From positions 62,001 through 126,000 of the forward strand of contig NZ_JAHWFK010000041.1 in the NCBI RefSeq assembly GCF_019710575.1: a stretch of DNA of 64,000 nt. Reading direction: 5' to 3'. Source of the DNA: Paractinoplanes polyasparticus. Lineage in GTDB: Bacteria > Actinomycetota > Actinomycetes > Mycobacteriales > Micromonosporaceae. A program made the position numbers and the translations under genes. This document shows, piece after piece, positions 34,630 to 43,426 of this stretch; position 1 is the first letter of the stretch; each line of letters opens with the position of its first letter. The notes under the pieces are model-generated. The model was not told where the DNA came from. It saw nothing but the letters and a program-made list of their open reading frames with translations, and made no database searches.

Positions 34630-35886
34630 ATGGATCCGTCGGTCGAGGTGGCGCTGTCCGGCATGCTGGCTGCTGCCGAGGACGCCACCCCGGTACAGGC
34701 CGTTGAGGCTGTCACCCGGGAACTCGGCGCGGCATTGCACGCGCGGGCTGTGTCGTTCCTCATCGCCGACCTCAGCGGCCGGGCACTGGTACGGCTGGCG
34801 CATATCCCGTTCGGCCCGGTCGGTGACAGCCGCAGAGACGGCGGCGAGGTCGCGACCGTGGTGCCGTTCGACGGCGGCCCTCAAGAGCAGGTGCTACGAA
34901 CGCAGACAGTGCAAGTGGTGGACGGCGACAAGGAATGGACGGTTCTGGCGCCGGTCACCGAACGGGGCGAGGTCATCGGCCTGCTGGAGATCGGGCTCGC
35001 CGCCGAGCCGGCGCCACAGGCACTCGCCGAGATCTCCCGGACCGCTCATGCGCTGGCGTTCGTGGTGATCGCCAACCGACGCCACACCGACCTGTTCGAG
35101 TGGGGGCAGCGCACCACTCCGTTCAGCCTCTCCGCCGAGATCCAACGCCGGCTGCTGCCCAGCGCCTTCACCTGCGAAGGCGGCGCATTCACCCTGTCCG
35201 GCTGGCTGGAGCCGGCGGCGAGCATCGGCGGAGACACCTTCGACTACAGCCTCGCCCGTGACACCCTGCACTTCAGCGTCACCGACGCCATGGGCCACGG
35301 CGTGAACAGCGCGCTGATCGCCACCCTCGGCGTAGGGAGCCTGCGCAACTCCCGCCGCGCCGGTCACAGCCTGACCCAGCAGGCCAACAAGGCCGGCGCC
35401 TCGGTCGCTCAGAACTCGCCGGCCCGAGGCGCTTTCATCACCGCCGTGCTCGGACGCCTGGACCTGAACACCGGAACATGCGACGTGATCAACGCCGGAC
35501 ACGAGCCGCCGATCCTGATGCGCGACGGCGAACCGCAGGAACTGCAACTGCCGCGCAACTTCGCCTTGGGAATGTTCCCCGACAAACAGTTCACCGCCGG
35601 TCAGGTCACGCTTCGGCCCGGCGACCGCCTGGTGATCGTCACCGACGGCATGCGCGAACGCGACGCTGCCCGCCTTGATCTGCCGGCCCAGCTTCGCTCG
35701 CTGACCGCCCTGCATCCCCGCGAGGCGGCACGGGCCCTGGCTGACAGCGTGCTCGCCGTCGCCGGGCCCGTCCTCGCCGACGACGCCACACTCCTGATCA
35801 TCGACTGGCACGGCCACCACGGACGACCACGCCGCACCAACGCGGGCGCTGACGTCTCCGCCGCCAGCTCAGCCGACTGCCGCTGA
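34630..35886 (+). CDS. GAF-PP2C (SpoIIE-type) protein phosphatase
   Basis: This 418-residue protein has a GAF-like sensor (~15-150) and a C-terminal SpoIIE/PP2C phosphatase domain (~170-395). Metal and active-site motifs are GGDTFDYSL, DAMGHGVNSAL, NAGHEPPIL and VTDGMRE. Such phosphatases dephosphorylate STAS-domain anti-anti-sigma factors. A STAS protein is encoded tail to tail 10 bp away, so the two form a likely partner-switching pair. The cognate RsbW-type kinase and sigma factor are not in the window. The ligand of the GAF domain is unknown. Confidence 0.9.
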   Translation: MDPSVEVALSGMLAAAEDATPVQAVEAVTRELGAALHARAVSFLIADLSGRALVRLAHIPFGPVGDSRRDGGEVATVVPFDGGPQEQVLRTQTVQVVDGDKEWTVLAPVTERGEVIGLLEIGLAAEPAPQALAEISRTAHALAFVVIANRRHTDLFEWGQRTTPFSLSAEIQRRLLPSAFTCEGGAFTLSGWLEPAASIGGDTFDYSLARDTLHFSVTDAMGHGVNSALIATLGVGSLRNSRRAGHSLTQQANKAGASVAQNSPARGAFITAVLGRLDLNTGTCDVINAGHEPPILMRDGEPQELQLPRNFALGMFPDKQFTAGQVTLRPGDRLVIVTDGMRERDAARLDLPAQLRSLTALHPREAARALADSVLAVAGPVLADDATLLIIDWHGHHGRPRRTNAGADVSAASSADCR

Positions 35887-35896
35887 CACACCGCTG

Positions 35897-36250
35897 TCAG
35901 GGCACGACCGGGGGCACTCCCGCCTCAGCCGCGTCCACCGTGTCGTAGACGTCCAGCACCTGTTCCACCGCTGACACCCGTAGCACGTACGCGACGGTGT
36001 CTTGCACGGCGGCGACGCACAGCCGGCCGCCTCTGCCCTGCAGTTCCTTGAACCACACCAGAAATATGCCGAGGCCACTGGAATCCATGAACGACAACTC
36101 GGCGCAGTCCAACACCACCTGGACAGCACCGGTGTCGGCGACCTCCTGCAGGAAGTCATGCAGCTCAGCAGCGGTGTCCATGTCCAGTTCACCACCGACC
36201 GAGACGACGGTGCATGCCCGTCCCGCCCGGGCCGACAACTGCAGATCCAC
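35897..36250 (-). CDS. STAS-domain anti-sigma factor antagonist
   Basis: This 117-residue single-domain STAS protein has the phosphorylation loop DSSGLG (56-61), where a serine is the kinase target. The start is GTG 36250 with GGAGG upstream. Unphosphorylated antagonists of this type bind an RsbW-like kinase and free its sigma factor. The adjacent PP2C phosphatase is the natural activator. Length and motifs are standard for SpoIIAA/RsbV. Confidence 0.92.
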   Translation of the reverse strand: MDLQLSARAGRACTVVSVGGELDMDTAAELHDFLQEVADTGAVQVVLDCAELSFMDSSGLGIFLVWFKELQGRGGRLCVAAVQDTVAYVLRVSAVEQVLDVYDTVDAAEAGVPPVVP

Positions 36251-36359
36251 AACGCCTCCGAAGAACGAAGATCACCGTCCTGCCGGAGCCGGGCTGCTGC
36301 TCTCAGTCATGCACCCGGTGGCCGTCGAATCGGCTGCACGTGCCATGCCCGGCAGTAGT

Positions 36360-37343
36360 TCAGCGGATCGCGGATTTCCGCACCTCGTCGGCGTCGTGAT
36401 CGGCTGCGGCGGCATCGTCAGCCAGGTCGGGGCTGGCGGCCGGTTGCGGCACGCACAGCAGCAGAGCCTGCGGGCGTACGGTGACCACCAGGTCCTTGCC
36501 GGGATCGATGAGATCGCCGTCCAGCTGTCGGGGCTGGGGGCGTTTGCTGTGGATCTGCACCCGAGTGGCGGTGAACGTTTCCATGCTCGAGACCGTCCGC
36601 TTGCGGCGCAGCACACCCCAGCCCAACGCAACCCAGTGTCGCAGGGTCCGGGGGCTGAGGATCGCGACGTCGAGCAGTCCGTCGTCGGGCTGGGCGTCGT
36701 TGAGCAGTCGCATGCCGCCCTGCAGCCGGCCGACGTTTCCGACGATGACCGTACGCGGCCGGCGGGTGAAGGCCTTCTTGTCGTCCAGGGTGATGCGCAG
36801 GTGCATGGGCCGGTCGCGTAGGTGCTGGGCGGCTCCGGCCGCGTAGGCGAGCCAGCCGATGTGTTTCTTGGCGGTGTCGTTGGTGGCGTCGAGCATGTGG
36901 GCGTCGAACCCCATGCCGGCCATTACCGCGAAGCTCTGCTCCCCGACCGCGCCGACGTCGATGCGGCGGCGGCCGCCCTGCAGGACGACTTCGAGCCCGG
37001 TGGCGAGGTCGCCTGCGAGTCCGAGGTTGGCGGCCAGCAGGTTGCCGGTGCCGGCGGGCAGCACGGCCAGGGCGACATCGGATCCGGCCAGGGCGGTGAC
37101 GCAGGCCATCACTGTGCCGTCGCCGCCGCAGGCGAAGACGAGCTGTGCGCCGTCACGGGCGGCCTGGGCGGCCTGGCCGGCGCCGGGGTCGTCGACGGTG
37201 GTCTCGAACCACATCGGTTCCGGCCAGCCCCGGGCGGTCAGCGCCTCGGTGATGGTGCGGCGCAGCTCGTGGGGGTCCGGCACCTTCACCGGGTTCACAA
37301 CGACGGCTGATCGCAGCGGGCCTGCAATGGTCATGACGTCCAC
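36360..37343 (-). CDS. Diacylglycerol kinase-family lipid kinase
   Basis: This 327-residue protein has the catalytic-loop signature GGDGT (73-77) of DAGK/LCB kinases and LPAGTGNLLAANL as the second nucleotide motif. It has no signal peptide. The family phosphorylates diacylglycerol or related lipids; YegS- and DgkB-like enzymes share this size. The start is GTG 37343 with AGGA upstream, and an ATG 9 bases further in is an alternative. The last ~25 residues are an Ala/Asp-rich tail. The substrate is not certain. Confidence 0.85.
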   Translation of the reverse strand: MDVMTIAGPLRSAVVVNPVKVPDPHELRRTITEALTARGWPEPMWFETTVDDPGAGQAAQAARDGAQLVFACGGDGTVMACVTALAGSDVALAVLPAGTGNLLAANLGLAGDLATGLEVVLQGGRRRIDVGAVGEQSFAVMAGMGFDAHMLDATNDTAKKHIGWLAYAAGAAQHLRDRPMHLRITLDDKKAFTRRPRTVIVGNVGRLQGGMRLLNDAQPDDGLLDVAILSPRTLRHWVALGWGVLRRKRTVSSMETFTATRVQIHSKRPQPRQLDGDLIDPGKDLVVTVRPQALLLCVPQPAASPDLADDAAAADHDADEVRKSAIR

Positions 37344-37371
37344 GGGAGAGTCCTTTTCAGTTGTAGAGATG

Positions 37372-37409
37372 CGACCGCCGCCGTCCCCGTCCGGGGTCGG
37401 CGGCGGTCG
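37372..37409 (-). terminator. Long GC-rich hairpin after a gene stub
   Basis: Arms 37372-37383 and 37398-37409 pair perfectly. Inside them a CCCC/GGGG stem extends the helix around one T-T mismatch and a 4-base loop. It lies 11 bases past the stop of the stub at 37421 on the minus strand. Confidence 0.65.
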
Positions 37410-37420
37410 TCAGCGCGATC

Positions 37421-37580
37421 AGGCGTCGGCGTGCTCGCGGCTGCCGGACTTCGCCAGGCCGCGGCTGATCAGGTAGCCGATGGTCAGCAGCACGACGTAG
37501 AACCAGGCGCGGTCGGCGCGGAAGTAGTCGCCGCATTGGCCGAACGAGATTGAGCGAGGAAGTTCGTCAGGCGATCAGCG
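37421..37580 (-). pseudogene. 3' stub of a small membrane-protein gene
   Basis: The minus strand reads DYFRADRAWFYVVLLT, then IGYLISRGLAKSGSREHADA, and a stop at 37421, with one membrane helix. Upstream, the frame runs to an in-frame stop near 37580 without a start codon. The C-terminal RGLAKSGSR motif is familiar from small actinobacterial membrane proteins. The 5' part has been lost at about 37540-37580, at the edge of the decayed patch next to the tRNA genes. Its terminator survives. Confidence 0.6.
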
Positions 37581-37773
37581 TTGATTGCCGTCGATGAAGA
37601 ATTGCCCTGGGTAAGTCTTTCCAAACAGGACCTGCGTCACTCGGGCTGGCTGCCGGTGCCGCCCGTCGTCGGCGAGGCGATCTGCTGGTCGCCGCCGGGG
37701 CGGACCGGCCCAGTGGTGGCGTGGATGCTGTCACGAGCCACCTGCGCCACCGCCGGTGACGCAGCTCGGATGA

Positions 37774-38082
37774 CTAGCGTCCTGCCGGGTGAAGGTTGCG
37801 GCTGCCCTCCGTTGCCAACGTCTGTGTGAGCGTTGCCGGCGCCGATCCAACGGGCTGAGAACCCACCGGATTATTCGAGCCGCCGTAGATGTCGTCGAGC
37901 AGGTCTGCTGGGCAGTGGAAGCTGTAGGACATCCAACCGCCTTTTTTGTCGCCGAAGTGATGACCCCAGAGTGGGTCTGCCCAGGATCGAACCCAAACCC
38001 TTTCTTTGATCTCGCCGCGGAACTCGTGAGGCTCATCGCCCTCGTAATAGATCTGCCGACCGTGGGGGAAAGGTTCGGCCAA
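37774..38082 (-). CDS. Hypothetical protein, start uncertain
   Basis: About 102 residues, best read from TTG 38082: LAEPFPHGRQIYYEGDEPHE, then a Trp-rich segment KERVWVRSWADPLWGHHF and WMSYSFHCPADLLDDIYGG. The sequence is protein-like, but no ATG or GTG with a ribosome site exists in this frame after the upstream stop region, so the gene may be 5'-truncated. No family is recognised. It lies in a patch with broken genes. Confidence 0.4.
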   Translation of the reverse strand: MAEPFPHGRQIYYEGDEPHEFRGEIKERVWVRSWADPLWGHHFGDKKGGWMSYSFHCPADLLDDIYGGSNNPVGSQPVGSAPATLTQTLATEGSRNLHPAGR

Positions 38083-38149
38083 TCTGACCGGCGGGGGCGC
38101 GTCGCACCGAGGGTTAGCGGTTCGACCGGACTCTTGTGACTGGGCTGTG

Positions 38150-38473
38150 CTAGAGGATGTTGTTGCTGACGATGAATAGATACGCGCCGTAAGAACAGAA
38201 TGCCAGGACCAGTAGGCCGAGTCCGATGCCGCCAAGGATGCGCAACGCACGCAGCCACTCGGGATCAGGCAGTTCCCTGCGGTGCGCTGCCTCCTCCGCC
38301 GCTTGGCGGAGAGCCGCTGACTCCTCGGGGGTGCTTGACCAGTGCGCTGCGGCGGAAGCCTCTGACTTTCTGCGAGTCTCGGCAAGTTCTGCTTCCGTGC
38401 GACGGAGGCGTTCCATTTGTTCGACTGCCCACTGTGGTGGGCGCTCTCTGTGGTCGTAAGGGTCCCATCCCAT
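38150..38473 (-). CDS. Hypothetical protein with coiled coil and C-terminal membrane helix
   Basis: This 107-residue protein starts at ATG 38473 with GAGG upstream and a CATACT -10-like box ~20 bases before. Residues 15-65 are charged and helical (QMERLRRTEAELAETRRK), a probable coiled coil. Residues ~78-103 form one membrane helix (ILGGIGLGLLVLAFCSYGAY). It is tail-anchored, with the helix at the C-terminus. Function is unknown; it belongs to the accessory patch beside the integrase relic. Confidence 0.6.
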   Translation of the reverse strand: MGWDPYDHRERPPQWAVEQMERLRRTEAELAETRRKSEASAAAHWSSTPEESAALRQAAEEAAHRRELPDPEWLRALRILGGIGLGLLVLAFCSYGAYLFIVSNNIL

Positions 38474-38678
38474 AAGCGACCTCGTAACAGTATGGCCGTC
38501 AGGTCCCGAGTACCTGACGTCGGAAGCCTGCTGAAGACGCTACGCGTACGCCGACCGCAAAGGAATGAGGTGTACCCGAACGTGAACTGGTTGCGGGGCT
38601 GGGCGGCGATGGACCCCTCTTTCAACCGAGGCCCCGGACTTCTCTCCGGGAAAAGATCGGGCCTCAGTTGTTTCAGGG

Positions 38679-39200
38679 TTGAACCGGCCGGTTAGCGCGG
38701 CTACGCCGGGCTGCGGAGCGATTCATGTCGGACGGCTACTCAAGTCGCCGAAGTCCCGAGCCGGGCGGAGCTGGGTACCGCTGGCCAAGCCTGCAGAGGA
38801 GGCTCTCGCCCGGTACCGGGCCGGGCAGAAGGTAGAGAAGGACCTTCTCGGCCCGGACCACGACGACCACGACGACCACGACCTGATCTTCTGCCGGTAC
38901 GGCGGCGCGCCATTGCTGCCGGACCGGGTCACCGGCGAATTCGAGCGGCATGTCCGCGAGTGCGATCTCCCCGTCATCCCGCTGCACGACGCCCTACACA
39001 GGGTCTGCCCGCTGCGGCTGGCCGGTGGCGTCCCGATCGAGGTCGCCCAAGCGATCCTCGGTCGCGCAAGCCCTGATGTCACCCGGCGCGTGTACAAGCA
39101 CGTGCTGCGGCGGATCACCGCCAAGCAGGTCGAGAAAGTGTCGAAGCTGCTGACTCGTCATCGCTTCAAGAAGCCGAAACGCTCTGTGAGCAATCCGTGA
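38679..39200 (+). pseudogene. Decayed tyrosine-recombinase (integrase) C-terminus
   Basis: About 173 residues match the catalytic half of phage-type integrases (GAIHVGRLLKSPKSRAGRSW start, VYKHVL end). The key HxxR box has decayed to HDALH, and LGH has become LGR, while the nucleophile Tyr (in VYKHV) remains. The N-terminal DNA-binding part is missing. Such an enzyme would be inactive. It ends 77 bp from the 3' end of tRNA-Arg(ACG), the usual integration site, so this is the remnant of an integrated element. Confidence 0.78.
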
Positions 39201-39234
39201 GCAACCCGGATGTAGAGCGATCAGTGGCCAGCAG

Positions 39235-39271
39235 CGAAACGGCCTTCCACCGCTGGTGGAAGGCCGTTTCG
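39235..39271. terminator. Perfect 17-bp hairpin between integrase relic and tRNA-Arg
   Basis: Arms 39235-39251 and 39255-39271 pair without mismatch around a GCT loop. On the minus strand it lies 5 bases beyond tRNA-Arg, and GTTTCG follows the stem. It probably terminates the tRNA transcript and may also act on the plus strand. Confidence 0.75.
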
Positions 39272-39276
39272 TACTG

Positions 39277-39349
39277 TGCGCCCGAAGGGACTCGAACCCC
39301 TAACCTTCTGATCCGTAGTCAGATGCTCTATCCATTGAGCTACGGGCGC
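39277..39349 (-). tRNA. tRNA-Arg (anticodon ACG)
   Basis: 73-nt cloverleaf on the minus strand: 7-bp acceptor GCGCCCG/CGGGCGC, D-arm TAGCTCAATGGATAGAGC, anticodon loop CTACGGA and T-loop GTTCGAGTC. The 3' CCA is not encoded. Its 3' end faces an integrase relic. Confidence 0.95.
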
Positions 39350-39385
39350 CCGGTGCTTTGCCAGCATACACACCGGCTCTGCACG

Positions 39386-39476
39386 CGGAGACTCCGGGAT
39401 TCGAACCCGGGAGGGGCTTTAAAACCCCAACCGCATTAGCAGTGCGGCGCCATAGACCAGACTAGGCGAAGTCTCC
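39386..39476 (-). tRNA. tRNA-Ser (anticodon GCT)
   Basis: 91-nt class II tRNA on the minus strand with acceptor GGAGACT/AGTCTCC, anticodon stem CCGCA/TGCGG enclosing CTGCTAA, and a long variable arm (GGGGTTTTAAAGCCCC). CCA is not encoded. It is 36 bp upstream of tRNA-Arg in the transcript direction. Confidence 0.95.
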
Positions 39477-39622
39477 CCGGCGGCCTGCGAAGGCCACCGA
39501 CGGTTGAGGATACCGGACCCACTCAGCCCCGCACAAAGAGGTTGCCATCCTTGCGCGCGGCGGGTGGGTCTGAGGTGTCTCCAACAGGTGAAACGGCGCT
39601 GCGACGGCTAGGCTGCTGCGGC

Positions 39623-41479
39623 ATGGAGGAGATCTCGCCCACTGATCCTCGCAAGGCTTCGCGCGCCCGGCCGTCGCGGGCGCCGTTCAACACGTCGGGT
39701 GAGACGCCGCCGGACGAGACTGCGGAAGAGCGGTCGCCACGCCGGCCCGCGAAGGCCGCGCCGCCGGTCATGTTCCAGCCGCCAAGTGCCGAAAATCACC
39801 CGCAGGCGGGTACGGAGTCTCCCCAGCACCCTGGAGGCAAGCCCGCCCCACGCAGGCAGCGCGGCACCCAGCCCGAGCCCGGTCCTAGCAGCCAGCCTGC
39901 GAAAAGGCCCGCCCGAGCCAAGAAGGCCGACCCCGCCAAGGCCGCGCCGGAGTCCGCACCGCGAAAGGCGCCTCCACAAGCTGAAGCCACCGCAGCGAGT
40001 GCTGCCTCAGCGAGGTCGGCGCAGGCCAAAACCACCACAACAAGGACGGCGCCCGCCCAATCCCCAGCCACGCCGCCGAAGACAAACGCCTTGGCCGCGG
40101 CGAAGGCGAGTCCGGCCGCGGCGAAGAAGGCACCAGCGCAGTCCCCGGCTGCGAAGGCATCGCCGAACCGTGCTCCGGCGAACCCCACTCCGGTGAAGGC
40201 TGCCGCGGCGGTTGAGGACCCGGCGAAGACAGCGGCGGCGTCGGAAACGACCGGACCGACCGAGACTGCTCCGGCCGCGAAGACGAATCCGGCTTCCACT
40301 GCGCGGGCGGCACGGAAGTCCACGTCCGGCAGGAAGGCACCGACAATCCAGTCGGCTCCGGTGGCAGGACAAGGCGACACAGAAGACGTCACTTCATCTC
40401 CTGCGGTGAAGACGCCCGGCTCCGAGACGAATCAGCCGCCAGCTTCGAAGATGGAACCGGTCACTGCCGCGAAGCACGCCTCGCCACCGGCCCGGACGGC
40501 CGAGGAGCCATCACGACCGAGCGCCGAAACGCCGCAAACACCAACGGGCGGAAAGACAGCCACCTCCGCGGACGCAGCACCGGTCCCTGCCGCCCCAGCA
40601 ACGAGAACGGCCCGAGCGGTCCCTACCGCACGGCCATCGACGACCGACGCAGCGCCTACCTCACCCCCTCGCGCCCGACCAGAAGTAACGGCGACCACAA
40701 GTCTCTCCGGCCAGGCCGACGGCAAGGTCGCCCAGCGGACCACCGAAGCAGTCCGGGCGACCGGCTCCTCAACTTCAGCGGCGCGCGAGCCGGCGGACAA
40801 CACCAGGACTGCGACCAGTACGGTGCGCGCCGCCGAGGTCGAGCCGCGAGGCGGGGACCGGTGGGCGAAGCTTGTTTCCGATCCCGTCCACGCGCCCGAG
40901 CATCTGGCTCTGGCGGCGGTCGAGATCATCGGGCCGCGCGCCCGGCAGTGGGCCGCCGCGATCAGCGCCGACTACCCGTCCGCGGGGCCGGCCGCGCTGG
41001 CTCGGCTGGCGGGCCGGCAGTTCACTCGCTTCGGCGCGTTGACCAGCATCTTCGGGGCGGTTTCGGGGTCGTACGCGGCAATCGCTCTGCTGGCTGGGCG
41101 GGCGCTCACCGATGCGGAGCTGGTGCTGCACCTGGCGGCGGCTCACGGCCTCGACCCGACCGATCCCCGGCGGGCGGTGGACCTGCTGGTGATCACCGGC
41201 GTGCACGAGACGGCAACAGAGGCGGAGGCGGCCATCGCGGCCTCCGGCCGTGAGAATCAGGGGGTGGGGAGCGGCGATGCCGTCTGGCGCCTGAGCCGCC
41301 TGGTCATCCCGCAGGCCGCGGCCTGGACGGCCCTGCGGTCGATCAACCGTGCCTACCCGGGGACCAGCCTGCTGGCCGCCTTCCTCTCGAGCACCACGGC
41401 GGCCCAGGCCACCGTGGCCCGCGCCACCTCCTACTACCGCTATACCCAGCTCAGCCAGGATTCGGGCAGGGCGGTGTAA
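39623..41479 (+). CDS. Long Ala/Pro/Lys-rich protein with helical C-terminal domain
   Basis: This 618-residue protein starts at ATG 39623, with TAGGCT 8 bases upstream suggesting a near-leaderless mRNA. Residues ~20-400 are disordered Ala/Pro/Lys/Thr-rich sequence resembling histone-H1-like tails. Residues ~415-615 form an ordered domain (DPVHAPEHLALAAVEIIGPR to ATVARATSYYRYTQL). This part faintly resembles EcsC-type helical domains. There is no signal peptide. The tail could bind nucleic acid or act as a spacer. Its last 40 bp overlap the convergent CPBP gene. Confidence 0.65.
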   Translation: MEEISPTDPRKASRARPSRAPFNTSGETPPDETAEERSPRRPAKAAPPVMFQPPSAENHPQAGTESPQHPGGKPAPRRQRGTQPEPGPSSQPAKRPARAKKADPAKAAPESAPRKAPPQAEATAASAASARSAQAKTTTTRTAPAQSPATPPKTNALAAAKASPAAAKKAPAQSPAAKASPNRAPANPTPVKAAAAVEDPAKTAAASETTGPTETAPAAKTNPASTARAARKSTSGRKAPTIQSAPVAGQGDTEDVTSSPAVKTPGSETNQPPASKMEPVTAAKHASPPARTAEEPSRPSAETPQTPTGGKTATSADAAPVPAAPATRTARAVPTARPSTTDAAPTSPPRARPEVTATTSLSGQADGKVAQRTTEAVRATGSSTSAAREPADNTRTATSTVRAAEVEPRGGDRWAKLVSDPVHAPEHLALAAVEIIGPRARQWAAAISADYPSAGPAALARLAGRQFTRFGALTSIFGAVSGSYAAIALLAGRALTDAELVLHLAAAHGLDPTDPRRAVDLLVITGVHETATEAEAAIAASGRENQGVGSGDAVWRLSRLVIPQAAAWTALRSINRAYPGTSLLAAFLSSTTAAQATVARATSYYRYTQLSQDSGRAV

Positions 41480-42207
41480 CCGACGAAGGCGACGACATCC
41501 AGCAGCGTGTGCGCGACGATCAACGGCATCACGCGCTTGTAGCGCAGGAAGAACAGCGCGAACACCACGCCCATGACCGCGTTGCCGATGAAGGCGCCGA
41601 AGCCCTGGTAGAGGTGGTACGACCCGCGCAGGAGGGCGGAGCACGCGATGATCGCGACCGTCGACATGCCCCACTGGCGCAGGCGGGTCATCAGGTAGCC
41701 GACGACGATCACCTCCTCGAGCACCGCGTTCTTGACCGCCGCCAGGATGAGTACCGGCACCGCCCACCACACGGGCTGGAGGGCCGCCGGCACGATGTCG
41801 GCATTGATGCCGAGCAGCTTGGCCACGTACACCAGAAGCAGCCCGGGAATGCCGATGCCGGCAGCCAGCAACGCGCCCCAGCCCCAGTCGAAGCCCTTCC
41901 GGTCGGCTGACAGGCCGAGCTCGCTCCGCGGCGAGATGTGGTCGCGCAGCAGCAGATAGAGCACCAGCACCACCGGCATGAGGTCGAAGGCGATGCCGAG
42001 CAGCTGGTACGTGAGGTCGAGATACGGCCGGGCCGAGCGCGACGCGTTGAGCACCGCCGCCTGCTGGGAGAGCGGTTGGTCGGCCGTCAGCTTCGCGATG
42101 ATCGAGACGACCGAGTAGATCGCGCTCTGCCCCAGCGACAGCAGGAGAACGATGATGATCTCGGCGGTGAGGATCGGCCGGGTGGCCTGCTGGCGATCTA
42201 GGGTCAC
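41440..42207 (-). CDS. CPBP-family (CAAX/Abi) intramembrane metalloprotease
   Basis: This 255-residue protein has about seven to eight membrane helices and the CPBP motifs: EEVIVVGYLMTR (di-glutamate), GSYHLYQG, and IVAHTLLDV (metal-binding His). GTG 42207 is supported by a leaderless-type -10 box. Such proteases cleave membrane substrates or protect against bacteriocins. The target is unknown. The 3' end overlaps the Ala/Pro-rich gene by 40 bp in antisense. Confidence 0.88.
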   Translation of the reverse strand: MTLDRQQATRPILTAEIIIVLLLSLGQSAIYSVVSIIAKLTADQPLSQQAAVLNASRSARPYLDLTYQLLGIAFDLMPVVLVLYLLLRDHISPRSELGLSADRKGFDWGWGALLAAGIGIPGLLLVYVAKLLGINADIVPAALQPVWWAVPVLILAAVKNAVLEEVIVVGYLMTRLRQWGMSTVAIIACSALLRGSYHLYQGFGAFIGNAVMGVVFALFFLRYKRVMPLIVAHTLLDVVAFVGYTALPESWLSWV

Positions 42208-42219
42208 GGCACAACTCTA
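42208..42219 (-). promoter_or_regulatory. -10 element of a leaderless transcript
   Basis: Read on the minus strand, TAGAGT (42214-42219) is 6 bases before GTG 42207. There is no ribosome site. Confidence 0.55.
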
Positions 42220-42302
42220 GGAGCAGGTCTCCCGCGGATGAATTGAGATGAGTCGCACGGGCCGTGCGTCGTCTATCCGACTGATCTGACCACCCTGAAT
42301 GC

Positions 42303-43418
42303 ATGGGAGACCTCGGACGCTTGCTCAAGGAGAGCTGGAGCCTCGTCGAGGAGCATCAGGACAAGGTCGCCGGCTATTTCTACGCACGCATATTTCTGTC
42401 CTACCCGGACCTGCGGGATCTCTTCCCGGTGCACATGGATGTGCAGCGTTCCCGGCTGCTGAACGCGATCGTCACCGCGGTCCAGTCGATCGATGACGCT
42501 GACAAGTTCACCGCATACCTGCGGGGGCTCGGCCGGGACCACCGCAAGTTCCACGTGGAACCAGAACACTACGAGGTCGTCGGCGGCGCGCTGATCGAGG
42601 CGATGCGGGTGCACGCCGGCGAGCAGTGGTGCGTCGAGTACGACCAGGCCTGGGCCGACGCGTACGCGAAGATCGCCTCGGTCATGCTCCAAGGCGCCGA
42701 GTCCGACAACAGCAGCCCCCCTTACTGGTACGCCGAGGTGGTGGCCCATGAGCGGCGGGCCACCGACATCTCGGTCTTCACCGTGCAGCCCATGCAGCCC
42801 CTGGACTTCCGTGCCGGCCAGTACGTCAGCATCGAGTGCCCCCGAATACAACCGCGGCTGTGGCGCCCCTACTCGATCGCGAATGCGCCACGCCGGGACA
42901 ACACCCTGGAGTTCCACGTACGGGCCATCGGCGCGGGCTGGGTTTCCAGTGCCCTCGTACGTCGTCTCGAGGTCGGCGACATGATCCGGCTGGCCGCGCC
43001 GATGGGGACGATGAACCTGGACCGCCGCTCGACCCGCGACACCGTCTTCGTCGCCGGCGGCACCGGCCTCGCGCCGATCAAGTCGCTGCTGGAGGAGCTG
43101 ACCCGCTACAACCGCACGCGCTGGGTGCACGTCTTCGTCGGGGCCAGAAACCGTGAGGACCTGTACGACCTGGCCGAGCTGAACCGCCTGGCCGCGCGCT
43201 ACCCGTGGCTGTCGGTCGTGACGGCGTGCAGCGAGGACCCCACCTACCCCGGTGAGCAGGGCAACATCTCGGACGTCGTGGCCCGCTACGGCCCCTGGAG
43301 CGAGCACGACTTCTTCGTCTCGGGATCGGGCCCGATGGTCAAGGCCACCCTGAAGACGCTCACCGAACTCCAGGTGCCGTCGATCCGCGTGAAGTACGAC
43401 AGCTTCAGCGACCTCTGA
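42303..43418 (+). CDS. Flavohaemoprotein-like globin/ferredoxin-reductase fusion
   Basis: This 371-residue protein has an N-terminal globin (~1-135), with the proximal His in the GRDHRKFHVEPEHY segment (His80), and a ferredoxin-NADP-reductase-like half. That half has FAD motif RPYSIANAP, NAD motif VAGGTGLAPIKSLL and a C-terminal FFVSGSGPMVKA. It resembles flavohaemoglobins that detoxify nitric oxide, or actinobacterial type II variants with other redox roles. Its length is ~25 residues under the usual size. ATG 42303 is the first start; no strong ribosome site is seen. Confidence 0.88.
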   Translation: MGDLGRLLKESWSLVEEHQDKVAGYFYARIFLSYPDLRDLFPVHMDVQRSRLLNAIVTAVQSIDDADKFTAYLRGLGRDHRKFHVEPEHYEVVGGALIEAMRVHAGEQWCVEYDQAWADAYAKIASVMLQGAESDNSSPPYWYAEVVAHERRATDISVFTVQPMQPLDFRAGQYVSIECPRIQPRLWRPYSIANAPRRDNTLEFHVRAIGAGWVSSALVRRLEVGDMIRLAAPMGTMNLDRRSTRDTVFVAGGTGLAPIKSLLEELTRYNRTRWVHVFVGARNREDLYDLAELNRLAARYPWLSVVTACSEDPTYPGEQGNISDVVARYGPWSEHDFFVSGSGPMVKATLKTLTELQVPSIRVKYDSFSDL

Positions 43419-43426
43419 ACCAGGCC

